From Cryptomeria japonica (taxonomy: Eukaryota; Streptophyta; Pinopsida; Cupressales; Cupressaceae), in NCBI RefSeq assembly GCF_030272615.1, contig NC_081414.1:824890396-824954395 (forward strand): a stretch of 64,000 nucleotides of DNA. The letters run 5' to 3'. Each line of letters begins with the position of its first letter. The first letter of the stretch is position 1. The notes under the pieces are model-generated. The model worked only from the letters and a program-made list of their open reading frames with translations. It did no database searches and had not been told where the DNA came from. Positions 1-10,293 of the stretch are shown piece by piece. Made by a program: the position numbers and the translations under genes.

Positions 1-66
1 AGAGGACTAGATAGTTGGGTGCCCTGGTCCCTAAGGACTAGAGCACCCAACACCTTGGTCTTGGAC
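1..66 (-). mobile_element. E 3' LTR, outer part (runs off the window)
   Basis: This is LTR sequence beyond the F1 insertion. It holds a GC-rich run with repeated CCTGGTCC/GGACTAG units, like the GC-rich zone of the related solo LTR S near 17680-17815. The last five bases (62-66, tggac) are the target-site duplication of F1. Confidence 0.7.
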
Positions 67-2606
67 TATTAGACACAATGTACCACTGAGAGGGGGGTGA
101 ATCAGTGGTTCCCAAAACTCTTAACCTTTTAATCCTAAGAGTGAGTACCAGTTAACAACCTAAAGATCAAGTAATCCTGTCAATAAGATAAATCAAGGCA
201 ACACAATGCAACCACACAAAGCCACATCACATAACACTGGTATATACGAGGAAAACCCAAGATGGGAAAAACCTAGGTGATAAAAGCTAGTGGAGTCTAC
301 TACTCCAATCCAGCCTCACAATGAAAACATTGGTTACAACATTTAGGGCACCAACCCAAGGAGCACCACTCCTACTGATTTAGGGCACCACCCCCTGCAC
401 CGAGCTCCAACTTAGTGACAACAATAAATTATATCAAAATAATAAAATAGTTGAATCCTGGTTACAAATAGGTTCTGTAACCTCTGCAAGTAATCTCTCT
501 CTTTAGGTTTCTCTTCTACTCAACTTTACCGATAGTATTCTCTACCTTCCACTCTACCTCCTTTATGTCGGTTCACACTCCCCTTCCTCACAAATTTACT
601 CCCATCTCCTTTCACACTGCCTCCTCCCTATCTGATATCTGCTTACTCTCTTCTTCTCTCTTCTTAGCTTGTTGATGCTGCCTTACCAGTTCAAGCCCTA
701 CCGGTTGTCTGTCTTTGCACCTAGTTACCAATGACTTCCTTAGTACCATTTTAACCCTAATCTATCCTTCACCTTGTTGGATCTCCTTCAAAACTCTCTC
801 TGCATGCTTCACTCTTCTATGCCTGCTTCACTCTTCTTTACCCGCTTCTTACTAGTGCAAACCCTACTGGTTTATACTATTGTTAAACTCTATAACAGTT
901 TACTGGTTGCCTTGGCCTTACATGTTAAACCACTTTCAATCCTCTTATAGGTTGCACCTCCAAATGCTTAGTTGTTCCACTCTCATAGTTAGATCGACTC
1001 TTTTCATTCAACTGACTTCACACCTTCTGGCAGCATCAATCCATTTGGCCTTCTACCTACATACTTATAGTTGATCTTTCTTGCCAAAATGCAACTTCAA
1101 ACTATTGGCGTTCTAGGGTTTCTTCCACTGATCATGAGGAGTATCAGATCTAATTAGATCTCGTTCTACACAAATATCGATAACCTGCAATCAGTCAGGC
1201 ATCGCCTACCATATCTTCTTTCTTCCAAGGAACATTTGCTATAATTGGCAAACATGGATAGTTCATCGTCTTGGCACTTGGTTAATCACCATAAATGGTT
1301 TGACAGTTTGTAGCACCAACTTTGATCTACACTTGGACACTATGCATCAATCGATGCATCCCATTGATCACCATTGTTCAACCTTCCTTGATCTGTACAC
1401 CTCTGCAACACATCCCTTGATTTACGGGGTCTACATTTAATGTCGACCGACTCTGTAACAACCTCGTCGATGCACACTCCATCTACCACTTCATGCTTGT
1501 TCGCCACCTTGACTCCACTTGGCACCTTTGTCAGCATCCACCTTGGCTCACTATGTCGGTCCTACTTGGTCACTGACCAATAACACACAAGTCATGTATG
1601 CTTCATACTACTAGTCTATCTTTTCCTACCGACACTCTAACCTTGCTGGTATATCTTGCATTACCGGTTAACCTTCACCTTCCCTATGCCAGTGGATCAC
1701 ACATACTGGTTCTCATCTCTATGTTGTTGTTGTATCATATTGACTGGTCATTTTCCTTGCAAATCAACATGCTCATCTTCATCTGATGAGAGCTTTTCAC
1801 TTGTTCTCTTTCTTGCATACCGGTAGCCCTGTGTACTGGTGAACAGTACATATGCCTTCATGTTGGTAACATGCATGATAACATCATGCAAGCAGTCTTC
1901 AACTGTCGTTGCGTCAATCTGCATTTGCATTTTGGTTGCACTCTCTGTCTATAGCTGAATCTTTCCTTCTCCTTCATCTGATAGGTTCTCCTCTTAGGCA
2001 GTTTATCAAAGTGACAAACTCATCACTCCTTGTTTGATCTGATAGCTCATCTGCTCAGTCTGCTAATCAGGTGCACATCACTGATCTCATATGCTAGAGA
2101 CACACATATCATCCGTTCGGTGGAGGTAGATACATCATGGTTCATAATTTTCTAATCAATGGTGGGAGAGGATCTATGTCATTTGCTGGCCAATGGTGTG
2201 ACTTTCCTATTACTGGGTAGATGCAATTTCCCTACAATTCTCAGGAAGCATTCCTTCTCCAGTCTTCTCTTCTTCCAAGGACAACAACATTTACCGGTGG
2301 GAGTCTTGCTAGATGGCATCACACTAGCATACTAGTGACCTGTGCACTCTACAATCTTACTAGGCATCATCTTATCAGTTAGTACCAACATGTATACTAA
2401 CATGTTCATCCACTTGTTCATCGGGTACTGATTTCTTCATTCCCAATAACAACTTGTATACTGGTGACCTAGCTTTCATATTGGTTGGCCTAAACTGCAC
2501 ACACTGTTGGTTGTCATCCATGATAGTAATACCAATTGACATCAATGACAACACTACACATAAATCTCCCATACCGAGTGACATCAATGACAATGCAATG
2601 CCAACA
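67..2606 (-). mobile_element. Solo LTR F1 (copia-type), 2,540 bp, TSD tggac
   Basis: Read on the minus strand it begins TGTTGGCATTG and ends GTGTCTAATA (CA changed to TA). It is flanked by the 5-bp duplication tggac at 62-66 and 2607-2611. It contains the GTCATTGATGTCA motif found near the start of the other copia LTRs here, the G-rich hairpin at 82-109 and the GGAAAACCC..GGGAAAAACC motif near 248-273. There is no internal region, primer site or polypurine tract, so it is a solo LTR left by LTR-LTR recombination. Short open frames inside it (for example 880-1074) look like chance frames. Confidence 0.9.
82..109 (-). other. Conserved LTR hairpin, F-family version
   Basis: Arms ACCACTGA (82-89) and TCAGTGGT (102-109) are perfect reverse complements around a G-rich loop. 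It lies 15 bases inside the LTR end that would face the primer site. Equivalent hairpins occur in A, B, C, D, G and Q LTRs with different but still pairing arms. Confidence 0.75.
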
Positions 2607-2777
2607 TGGACATCAAGGTCCCAGGATCTTGGGGAAGGAAATGCTGATCAAGAAAAATTGAGTGAAAGACATAGTGTGAGCAGAACCATGACTTCAATTA
2701 TGCCTTAGGGGATTAACACCAAAGTGAGGGCCCAAGTGAGGACAAAATTGTAAGGAATTACAATTTAGGATGCTACA
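2607..2777 (-). mobile_element. E 3' LTR, inner part with LTR start
   Basis: The minus-strand LTR begins TGTAGCATCC at 2777, directly after a polypurine tract. The same first ten bases open solo LTR S at 17549, tying the two to one superfamily. The first five bases of this interval (tggac) are the right-hand duplication of F1. Confidence 0.8.
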
Positions 2778-2800
2778 TTTATCCCCCACTTTAGTGGGAG
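2778..2800 (-). other. Polypurine tract of element E
   Basis: On the minus strand the sequence is CTCCCACTAAAGTGGGGGAT followed by AAA and then the LTR start TGTAGC. A purine-rich run directly before a 3' LTR is where plus-strand DNA synthesis is primed in LTR retroelements. Confidence 0.75.
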
Positions 2801-4286
2801 AATGAGACTAAGCATACTCTCGATAAATTAGAAAGGTTTGTATTAAATTTTTTTGTCAAGATATCAAAGAGACAAGACACACTAAGCCCCCAAGGGACTT
2901 TAGGATCTTACTAATTCAATATCAAGATAAAAAGGACATCATAGGATAAAGGAAAGAGAGAGAGGATCATGAATGCTAGCCTAGTAAGGTTTTCTTACTA
3001 TGAGTCATGAAAAAAAAGAAAAATACCAAATCACAAAGAAAAAGGTTGAGCTTGCAAAGTAACTTGAGTATAGAGACATGTGAAAGTGTAAGTATAAAGT
3101 GAAACATTGATCAGAGTGTATGCCCTGCGTTAAATCTTGTTGCCATAATGATATGCCCCCAAGAAAGACAAATCAAAGAATAATGGTCACAAAGGATAAT
3201 ACACATAAGGGATCCACTAACTCTAGGGTCAGTATGCTCTTGTGATAAATAATTTATATCATGATATGTTTGTATTAAATTGACCTCATCCCCAATGGTA
3301 GTGCAAACACAATCATAATGGGCGAAAGGAACATGTGTCTTTTGAGTCAACATGGAAAATACCAAAAGAGATCAACAAAAGGGACAACAAATAGAAGAAT
3401 TGAGATACAAATAGAAGAATGTCACAACAGATTTGACCTCTTTATTACCTCACACCAATAGAGTGACAAGGGTCATCCAAAGAGAACATAACATAACAGA
3501 AAAACACATCACAAGGGAAACACATTATGAACAAGTAAGAGAGGATAGAAAACCTATGACACAAATGAAGCTAATAAAGCAAATCATTCGCCTCCCAATA
3601 TTGTTGAACATTGTTTTTGGGAAGGTGGACAAGATGTAAGAGGAGTAACCTTGAGCATGATAGATGGAGCTACTGCAAGTTCCAAACAAGGACCATGCTT
3701 CTATGATGACTCTCTTTGTCTGTCACTAGGAGCTAGGATTAATGCTTTTGAAAATTGTTTAGATAAATCATTGCCAACATTAACAAGCTCATAGATATCA
3801 CCAGAATCATTATCATCAGCATTGTTATCATGAACAACATTTTTATCCATTTTTTCATCAAGATTAATAAAAATAGGATCTCTAATACGAATATAATATG
3901 AACCATCATCTTTCTTAAATATTTTTAATCTTGGTGATTTAGGTTGAACTTCCTCCCTAGGGTTAGTAAATTGTTGGACAAATGGAACTAAGTCAACTTT
4001 TGGTGTCTTTGGGGAGGAAATGTGTTGAGAAGAAACTTCATGAGACTTAGCATGATGTCTTCATTAGCATTCTCTCACACAATAGTTTCCTTTAGTTTCA
4101 GCTAAGGGTTGTGAAGGTTTACCATCAACGGACATAGAATTCTTCTCTTCCTTTAAAGGAGGAGGAATGGGAAAAGGTCTACTAGGTTGAAAGATAGGAA
4201 ATGTTTGGTACTTCTCTTTGTAAGATGTAGGAGGTGGAATTGCAACATATATAGGAGGAATAGGTGTACGAAGGATACCAGGTCCA
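2801..4286 (-). other. E internal remnant without recognisable gene
   Basis: About 1.5 kb where a gypsy element would carry RT, RNase H and integrase. No catalytic motif of those enzymes is visible in any frame, and frames are short and stop-rich. Minus-strand translations near 3900-4286 are proline- and serine-rich and seem to continue the linker after the protease. Most likely it is a deleted and decayed pol region. Confidence 0.5.
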
Positions 4287-4695
4287 TCATGAGAAAGGAA
4301 TAGGTCTAGGATCCCTAGGTTTTCTCAAAGATAAGATCATATCATTCTTCCACTTTTGATAAGATTGAAAGATAGCATCACTTCGAGGCTTAAGAGGCTC
4401 AAATTTTTTAGGCCAAAAGTAATCAAGGGTGCCATCTCCATGTCTCACCATTGGTTTATACATGCTATGATTGATTGTTATGATTTTATCATTATGAGGG
4501 AATTTTAAACAATTTTGAATAGTAGAATGGAATGCTTTCAATGGAAGAGAGCCAAGGATGTCCCAACTTCACACAAAATTGATCTAATGTTGGAATGATA
4601 GCAAAAATTACATTTAAGAACTTAGTACCAACCTCAATGGGAAGAGTATTAGAACCAATAGTAGGGAAAGAGAAACCTTCATACACCTTAATCAC
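4287..4695 (-). pseudogene. Gypsy protease C-terminus and linker toward RT
   Basis: Two overlapping minus-strand frames (4695-4492 and 4541-4287) form one broken reading frame. The first contains IEVGTKFLNVIF..CVKLGHPWLSS, the pattern of the second half of a gypsy aspartic protease, which usually reads LGRPW. The second contains CLKFPHNDKIITINHS and LDYFWPKKF, typical of the segment between protease and RT in plant gypsy polyproteins. A frameshift separates them. No RT follows. Confidence 0.65.
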
Positions 4696-4731
4696 TACAT
4701 CATATTTATCATATGTTACTTGATGAAATTG

Positions 4732-5004
4732 TTAATTACAAAGATATTCTTCAGTGATCACATTCACCATACATGCTAGATCAATGAGCACCCCTCGTGA
4801 GAGTTTGTCCTTAATCTTTGTAGTAATATATAGTGGGCCATCAAGTGCAACAATAATCTCACTAGGATCAAAGGTAATGCATAGGTCCTTAGGAGGTGAA
4901 GCTTTATCAAGAAGATTTGCTACATTATTAGACTCAATACAAAGGTCATTGGGAGAAAAATCAAGAGGCTCAGAATCAACCACATTATTAGAATGTGAAG
5001 GCAA
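4732..5004 (-). pseudogene. Gypsy aspartic protease fragment, active site lost
   Basis: The 90-residue minus-strand frame contains PLYITTKIKDKLSRGVLID, the usual strand before the catalytic Asp of plant gypsy proteases. The expected D-[NS]-G-[SA] is replaced by DLAC, so the Gly and Ser next to the Asp are gone and the enzyme should be inactive. It lies between the gag C-terminus and the LGHPW segment, as expected for gag-protease order. Confidence 0.7.
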
Positions 5005-5062
5005 ATGATTAGTAAATATTTGGAGGTTTTGATTAGGAGGAGTTATGGATTAATTTCCTTTG

Positions 5063-5263
5063 TCATTCACACCAGCTACAAAATATGATATTTTTATTAA
5101 TAAAATCTTCAATTCTACTCCTTAAGGTATAACACTTCTCGAGATCATGAACGGGTTGACGATGAAAGTGGCAAAAGGTTTTGAGATCGTGATAAGGTGG
5201 AAAAGGTTTGGAGGTATCAATTGGCTTGATAGGAGAAAGTTTCAACACATTTTTTTTTATCAA
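5063..5263 (-). pseudogene. Gypsy gag C-terminal zinc-binding-like segment
   Basis: The frame contains FCHFHRQPVHDLEKCYTLRS, matching the C-x2-H..H-x4-C block followed by LR.xI.DLI that ends many plant gypsy Gag proteins. It is separated from the upstream gag frame by stops and a frameshift. It would have bound nucleic acid in the particle. Confidence 0.65.
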
Positions 5264-5434
5264 TTATGTCATTATGCTATGCAAAGACTCAGAAAGAGGA
5301 GCAATTTATTTTCTAAAGTATTTGGATAAAGGGGTCACACTTGATGTTGTGGCTACCACTTGAGTATTAATGTTTCCATTGATCTTTATGTATCCCTTGT
5401 TCGGTTTAAACTTCGCAAAAGATTGTTGAGTACT

Positions 5435-6929
5435 TTAATTCTTATCAATCAGAGTCATTGAAGGAGATGATTCAAATTGACTCACTTGAAGGTATTGCAC
5501 ACAACTGCATAAAGGAAGTATACTAAAAAAAGATAAGCTTATCCCTAATGTTTTTTTTTGAATTAACAATAAAAATTCTTTGAACATCATGATTAGGCTT
5601 AGGATAAGAAATTCGAGAATACAAATGTTTATATCTACCAATAAAATAAATCACTTTTTATTTAACACCTTGCTTACAATGAATCAAATCAGTCAAAGTA
5701 ATCTTAGGGTCAATATTATTGTGATAATGTTGAATAAAAGCATTAGCTAATCGTTGAAATGATGTAGTAGAATACGGAGGCAAAGAACAATACCATTGCA
5801 AAGCTTTATCCATAAAGGTTCAAGTAAACAATTTAGCCATAGGTCTTTGATCATGAGAAAAGTCACTACAAAAAGTTTGAAATATTTTCACATGAGTCAA
5901 GGGATCACTTTTTCCATTGTAAAGATTCAATTGAGGGACTTCCATATGTTTAAGAGGTACAACATTGACAATGTCATCAGATAATGGGCTCACTACATCA
6001 AATGTGGGTACATTAAACTTGGATTGGGTAATGGAAGCCAACTCTTGTTGTAGGGATGAAACAGTTTGGGCTAAGTTATTGATTCTTGCTTCAGTGGATG
6101 GATTGAAATTGGACATGTTGGATTGTGATGGAGGAGTAACATTGTTGTATGTAGGTTGAGGTTGAGAATAAGGAGGTGGAACATTATGATATGTAGCTAT
6201 AGGAGATGATTAGGTCTCAAATGGAAGACTCCAATTGGGTCTCAAAATGTCTTTAGATGAGTCAAGGGATCACCTTTTCCATCATAAAGCTCAAATCGAG
6301 GGACTTCCACATGTTTAGGTGAGACAATACAAACAATATCATTAGAAAATGAGCTTGCTACATCAAAGTGAGCACACTATTAAACTGTGATTGGTTCATG
6401 GAAGCTATTTGTTATTGTAAGGATGACACAGTTTGAGATAGGTTGTTAATCATTAATTTTATGGATGGATTGAAATTAGACATGTTGGATTGGGATGGAG
6501 GAGTAATATTATTGTATAAAGGAGAAGGTTGAGAATAAAGAGGTGACGAACTATGATAGGTAGGTATGGGAGATGATTGGTTCACAAATGGAAGACTCGC
6601 GAAAGGAGGCATGAAAGATTTTTAATTAGCAATGTTTCCCCCTTTACTAACATGTTTAGGATTAACATTTTGTGTGGAAGTAGTCATGATAGAAGATGTG
6701 AATGTAGTCACACTACAGAAGCATGTAGGCATAGGAATAGAATGATTGACTTGACTAGTAGCTTGAGTGTAACTAAGGACATCAACACAAATTTTGATAG
6801 ACATGATATTAGTGTCAACAATATGAATGAGGCCACACAACAAATCAATACCAATTTATCACTTTTAACCATTCTTTTTAACCCTTCAATCAATGGAATT
6901 GCCTCACTTTTCGTGTATTTTTGACTCAT
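5435..6929 (-). pseudogene. Gypsy gag (capsid region), broken
   Basis: Several minus-strand frames form one decayed gag. A frame at 6116-5820 has VPQLNLYNGKSDPLTHVKIF, the capsid start pattern of retrotransposon gag. Past a stop it continues as ALQWYCSLPPYSTTSFQRLA and ITLTDLIHCKQG, both typical capsid blocks. An N-terminal proline/serine-rich stretch is duplicated (see the tandem repeat at 5885-6605). A first Met at 6929 is possible, but the frame shifts soon after. Confidence 0.7.
5885..6605 (-). repeat. Tandem duplication of about 360 bp inside E gag
   Basis: Positions about 5885-6240 and 6245-6605 are diverged direct copies. Both carry gtcaagggatcac followed by ttttccat, both carry gagggacttcca, and both encode the pattern SNMSNFNPS..INNL.QTVSSLQ on the minus strand. 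The offset is about 360 bases. It would lengthen Gag by roughly 120 residues if in frame. Confidence 0.75.
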
Positions 6930-7129
6930 ACATTGTTGAAGATTTTCAAATTAATTGTCAATCTTCTTCTAGGTAGGGTTAATAGTAACAAAACTCATGC
7001 ACAAAAGAGGGAAATTTTAATTTGAAATTGAAAAATTCTGATTAAACAATGCAATTCATAAAAATGATTGTTTAAGAAATTTGATTTGTGAATTTGAAAG
7101 AAAAATGCCTCTAAATCATAACATAGCAT

Positions 7130-8298
7130 TGTAATGGTGGGAAAATGATGAGTGATAGATCAAGAGGAAAACTACCCTTTCTCTCAAAGAGAGATGAGAG
7201 TTTCACTATTGATTATCCTTCAAGCACTTTTCACCATTACATTAGGAAGAAGGGGATGAAATAATTCACTAGATTCAATCTCTCCACACAAAGATGGTAG
7301 ATTGAATTCTGAATGAATTGAGAATGTTAGGATGATCCCCCTTTTCCTTGTTTGATTTGGAAAGGAATTGATTGAATTATGTAGTGTAAAGGTGACAAAG
7401 AATTGATTATAACTTGATATCAGAATATGGGATGACGCTGTGCACTTGGATCTAGCAATAAAATTTTGAGATGAAGTCGCCCTACGAATTTGAGGAAACG
7501 TTGCCCAGACTGTGGCGGGAATGTACACGGTCCTATGAAAAATCCACGAAACGAAAAGGGTTTTTCCACCTCTGCAAATGAATCCCAAATCTGAAAGTAC
7601 AATTGCAAACCTATAACGTACACACTGAAAAGAGAGGAAAATGGGTTAGGATTGGTGGTTTGCCTTTGGGTCAAGCCCCAATTTTTGAATTAACCAAGTA
7701 ATGAAAGAAAGTACTTGCAAGTAGATGTAAATGAAAGACTGAATTGTAAATCACCTCAAGGGAGGTTGTAGTAGAAATTTTGAGAGAAATGCTTGTTTGG
7801 AATTGAATGGTGAAATCAATCTCCTCTTCAATGGTTGAATCCTTGACTTGAATGCAACATCTAGTCTTGAAGAGAGACTTGAGAATGCTCAATGCTGAAA
7901 AAGAATGCTTGAATGCTCTTGAATGCTTGATCGCTTATGCAACATGACCTTATTGAAATTCCACTTATCCAACTTATGAAAATGAGAGGATGAATGCCCC
8001 CTTAAATACATGTTTGGTGGATTTGAATTTTGTCATGGGCTAACATCGGGGGAGTTTCCCACCCGAAGCAGAACCCACAATGCATGCTCTAGGAAGGGTC
8101 CTACCCTAAAATAGGGTAGGGATAGGGGTGGAACACCCTTGTCCAGGGAGGACAAGGGTGCCACACCCCTGTACAACGGGGGATAGTGGCTCCACACCCC
8201 TGTCCTACCCCTTTCTTTGGGACATAATGCAAAAAGGGTGATGTAGAGGCCAAGGAAGAACTTGTTTTTGCAAGCTGAGCAATCTCAGGTCTCCGATC
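7130..8298 (-). mobile_element. E 5' LTR (outer end cut by Q1 insertion)
   Basis: On the plus strand it opens tgtaatggtgggaaaatg, the inner LTR end, comparable to tgtaatatgaaaaaatt at 53249 and to the complement of the end of S. The interior shares blocks with the E2 LTR (for example the 7560-7700 region with 53560-53700) and, in complement, with S (18040-18440). The expected outer end ggatgctaca is absent, because Q1 begins at 8299. A GC-rich zone of inverted repeats lies at 8095-8215. Open frames inside (7220-7674) are not considered genes. Confidence 0.75.
8101..8160. repeat. Two perfect inverted repeats in the E LTR
   Basis: First: CTACCCTA (8101-8108), a loop of AAA, then TAGGGTAG (8112-8119). 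Second: CACCCTTGTCC (8134-8144), a 5-base loop, then GGACAAGGGTG (8150-8160). The duplicate copy near 57604-57664 keeps both, and in the second stem both arms changed together (CTTTTCC with GGAAAAG). Confidence 0.85.
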
Positions 8299-8878
8299 TG
8301 TTACTACTTATCAAGTTGCCATTAGTTTTTATATTCAAAGTCATACTATATATTCTAGTCGGTTAGCACTACCGAATCGTGTAGTCGGTACACACAGAAA
8401 AGTCGGTATGCACAATCTAGTCGGTTACAGAGGAAAGCAGTCACAGAACGCAGTATACACCGAGCTGTCTACCAAGTATCTTTTTGAGACTACCGAGCAG
8501 GAAAGATGACACACCGAGTTGACATACACTGAGTGAAATGTGTTACCATATACATTGAACTTGGACATGCATATGAAAATGTGTTACAAGATCGAGGCAC
8601 ATCTAACTGTTATTACATTGGAAATTGCACCAGAAGATTGTGTATGATTTTGAGATCAATCTAACCAATGAAATGTTTTGTTTAGTTATTCATTTGAGGA
8701 ATCTTGTTTGTAAGATCGAAGCAATGAATTGGACCACCATTTTAAGAGATCTATTTATTTTATGTTGCTGCACTATTATGTTTATGCATAACAATAAAGT
8801 TATTATTCAAGAAAATTTTTGGAGTACTGATTCACCCCTCCCCTCTCAGTACATTAGCTTTCCATATTGGGCCTAACA
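8299..8878 (+). mobile_element. Q1 5' LTR, internally deleted (580 bp)
   Basis: It begins TGTTACTACTTATC and ends GGGCCTAACA, directly before the primer site. The Q2 LTR is 1,150 bp and the C LTR 1,232 bp. Q1 lacks 571 bases that Q2 has at about 58262-58832, joined at a shared TTTAT at about 8758. The loss starts at the likely TATA box (CTATTTATA in Q2, CTATATAAAG in C), so this LTR has probably lost its start site and most of R/U5. Confidence 0.85.
8824..8852 (+). other. Conserved LTR hairpin, Q-family version
   Basis: Arms GTACTGA (8824-8830) and TCAGTAC (8846-8852) flank a C-rich loop, 26 bases before the LTR end. Q2 has the same arms with one change (58897-58925), and C has the complement at 33137-33165. 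Confidence 0.75.
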
Positions 8879-8880
8879 AT

Positions 8881-8892
8881 TGGTATCAGAGC
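8881..8892 (+). other. Primer-binding site of Q1 (initiator Met tRNA)
   Basis: TGGTATCAGAGC two bases after the LTR end is the standard plant Ty1/copia primer site, complementary to the 3' end of initiator Met tRNA. It marks Q1 as an element reverse-transcribed in the copia manner. Confidence 0.92.
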
Positions 8893-8940
8893 TTGAATCT
8901 TGGAAAAGGGTTTAACTACCTAAAGAGAAAGATATTATCA

Positions 8941-10293
8941 ATGGAAGGCTATAAACAATCTTGGAGGATTGTGTATCTACAAGAAGAGATGGATCATGCT
9001 AATCAAGTGATTGCAGACACGCAAAGGCAAATGCAAAAATCTCTGAAAGTAAGAAGAAGATTATCTGGTGATTTGCAGGATTCTCAAGAGTTAGTGGAAC
9101 AAATTGAGACATCATTTGTGAATAGTATATCTGAAGAAACTGAAGAAATGATTGGAGTATTGAAAGAAAAGAACAAAGAATTGGTTGATCAACTAAAAGC
9201 AATGAAAAGAGAACATGAACATTTCAGCACACAAATGACTGAAAATCTAGATGTGTTGAGGACAACAAAGGATAAAGCATGAGATCTACAAAGAGAAAAA
9301 CAACAACTTGAAGTCTTAGTATCTGATAAGAATGATGAAATCACAAGGTTGACTGGGATTCAACAAAATATGATAGATCAACTAGGTTATGCACATCATG
9401 AAGCAATTCTGAAGAATGATGAAAACCAAGCTTTGAGACTTGAAGTATCAAGGTTGACCGATGAACTTGAAACAGAGAAGAAATCAAAAGAAACATTGAA
9501 GAAGAGTTATGAAGCATCAAAGAAGTTGGACGAGCAACTGGATACAAGAAGACCCAACAAAGATGCAGGACTTAGTTACAAAGGAAAATAATCTACCGAG
9601 AAAGGAATTCATACTACCGAGAGAGAAGAATCATCAAAGCAAGTTGGAAACAAGAATAACATCAAAAGAAAGAAGCCTATTTGCTACTACTATGGAAATC
9701 AAGGTCACACTGCCAACATATGCCAAATCAGAAAAGGTAAGCAACCAAATATCACTAAGTCCAATGATTATTGTTACAATTGCAATAAATATGGTCACAC
9801 ATCTAATCAAATTAGGGCAAAGTCTGTTAACAATTATCAGAAGGCAAAATTCAAAGGGTTTTGGAGAAACTGCAATAGATATGGACATAGTACCGAGAAG
9901 TGCTGGCTTAAGCAAAAGAACTACATGTGGTCTGCACATCGAGCAAACACTAGAGGTTATCGAACTCACACAAATCCTTACCGACAATATGTAGCAGTAC
10001 CATGGGATTACAATACAAGGATATGGTGCGAATGTTGTGGAAGATATGGACATATTAGTGCCAACTATTTTATAAGGTTTGGAATGAACAACCGAAGATC
10101 ATGGAGAAACCCCGGTACGACATGTTTTCATTGTCACAAAGTTGGACATTTAGCTGGAGATTGCAAAGATCAACCTAGAGGAGACACTGAAGAAATAAAA
10201 GAAAAATTAAAGATTATTTGGAAAAAGAAGGAAATTGTGTCGAATGAAGAAAGAACCTTAGCTACCGAGTTAGGTGCACCTATTCCAAATTAA
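8941..10293 (+). pseudogene. Q1 ORF1: coiled-coil plus zinc-knuckle Gag-like protein
   Basis: One frame of 451 codons from ATG 8941 (MEGYKQS, the start conserved in all three close copies) to TAA 10293, interrupted by TGA at 9280 and TAA at 9589. Residues 1 to about 215 are rich in Glu, Lys, Gln and Leu with heptad-like spacing, a likely coiled coil. Then come five CCHC-like blocks: CYYYGNQGHTANIC, CYNCNKYGHTSNQI, a block ending NCNRYGHSTEKC, CECCGRYGHISANY and CFHCHKVGHLAGDC. Only the last fits CX2CX4HX4C exactly in this copy. The likely role is packaging element RNA. Classical copia capsid motifs are not visible. The first stop is private to Q1; the second is shared with Q2. Confidence 0.75.

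Larger units (their letters stand above)
1..8298 (-). mobile_element. Ty3/gypsy-type LTR element E, minus strand, lacking RT and integrase
   Basis: Read on the minus strand the order is 5' LTR (8298 to 7130), gag (about 6929 to 5063), protease (about 5004 to 4490), a short pre-RT segment (to 4287), about 1.5 kb without a recognisable domain, a polypurine tract (2800 to 2778) and a 3' LTR from 2777 leftwards. The 3' LTR is split by solo LTR F1 and runs off the window. The outer end of the 5' LTR is missing because element Q1 inserted at 8298. No RT, RNase H or integrase motif is seen. The element is either an internally deleted gypsy copy or a non-autonomous one. All frames carry stops. Confidence 0.8.

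Noticed and set aside
880-1074. Plus-strand open frame in F1, with counterpart 54843-55202 in F2
   Set aside because: It lies in a solo LTR, has no domain, and length and start differ between the two copies.
7100-7129. Primer-binding site for element E
   Set aside because: The minus-strand sequence next to the LTR (ATGCTATGTTATG) does not match a tRNA end that I can name with confidence.
7220-7674. Overlapping minus-strand open frames of 84-122 codons
   Set aside because: They lie in the E 5' LTR and have no recognisable domain. The same segment in the E2 LTR has different frames.
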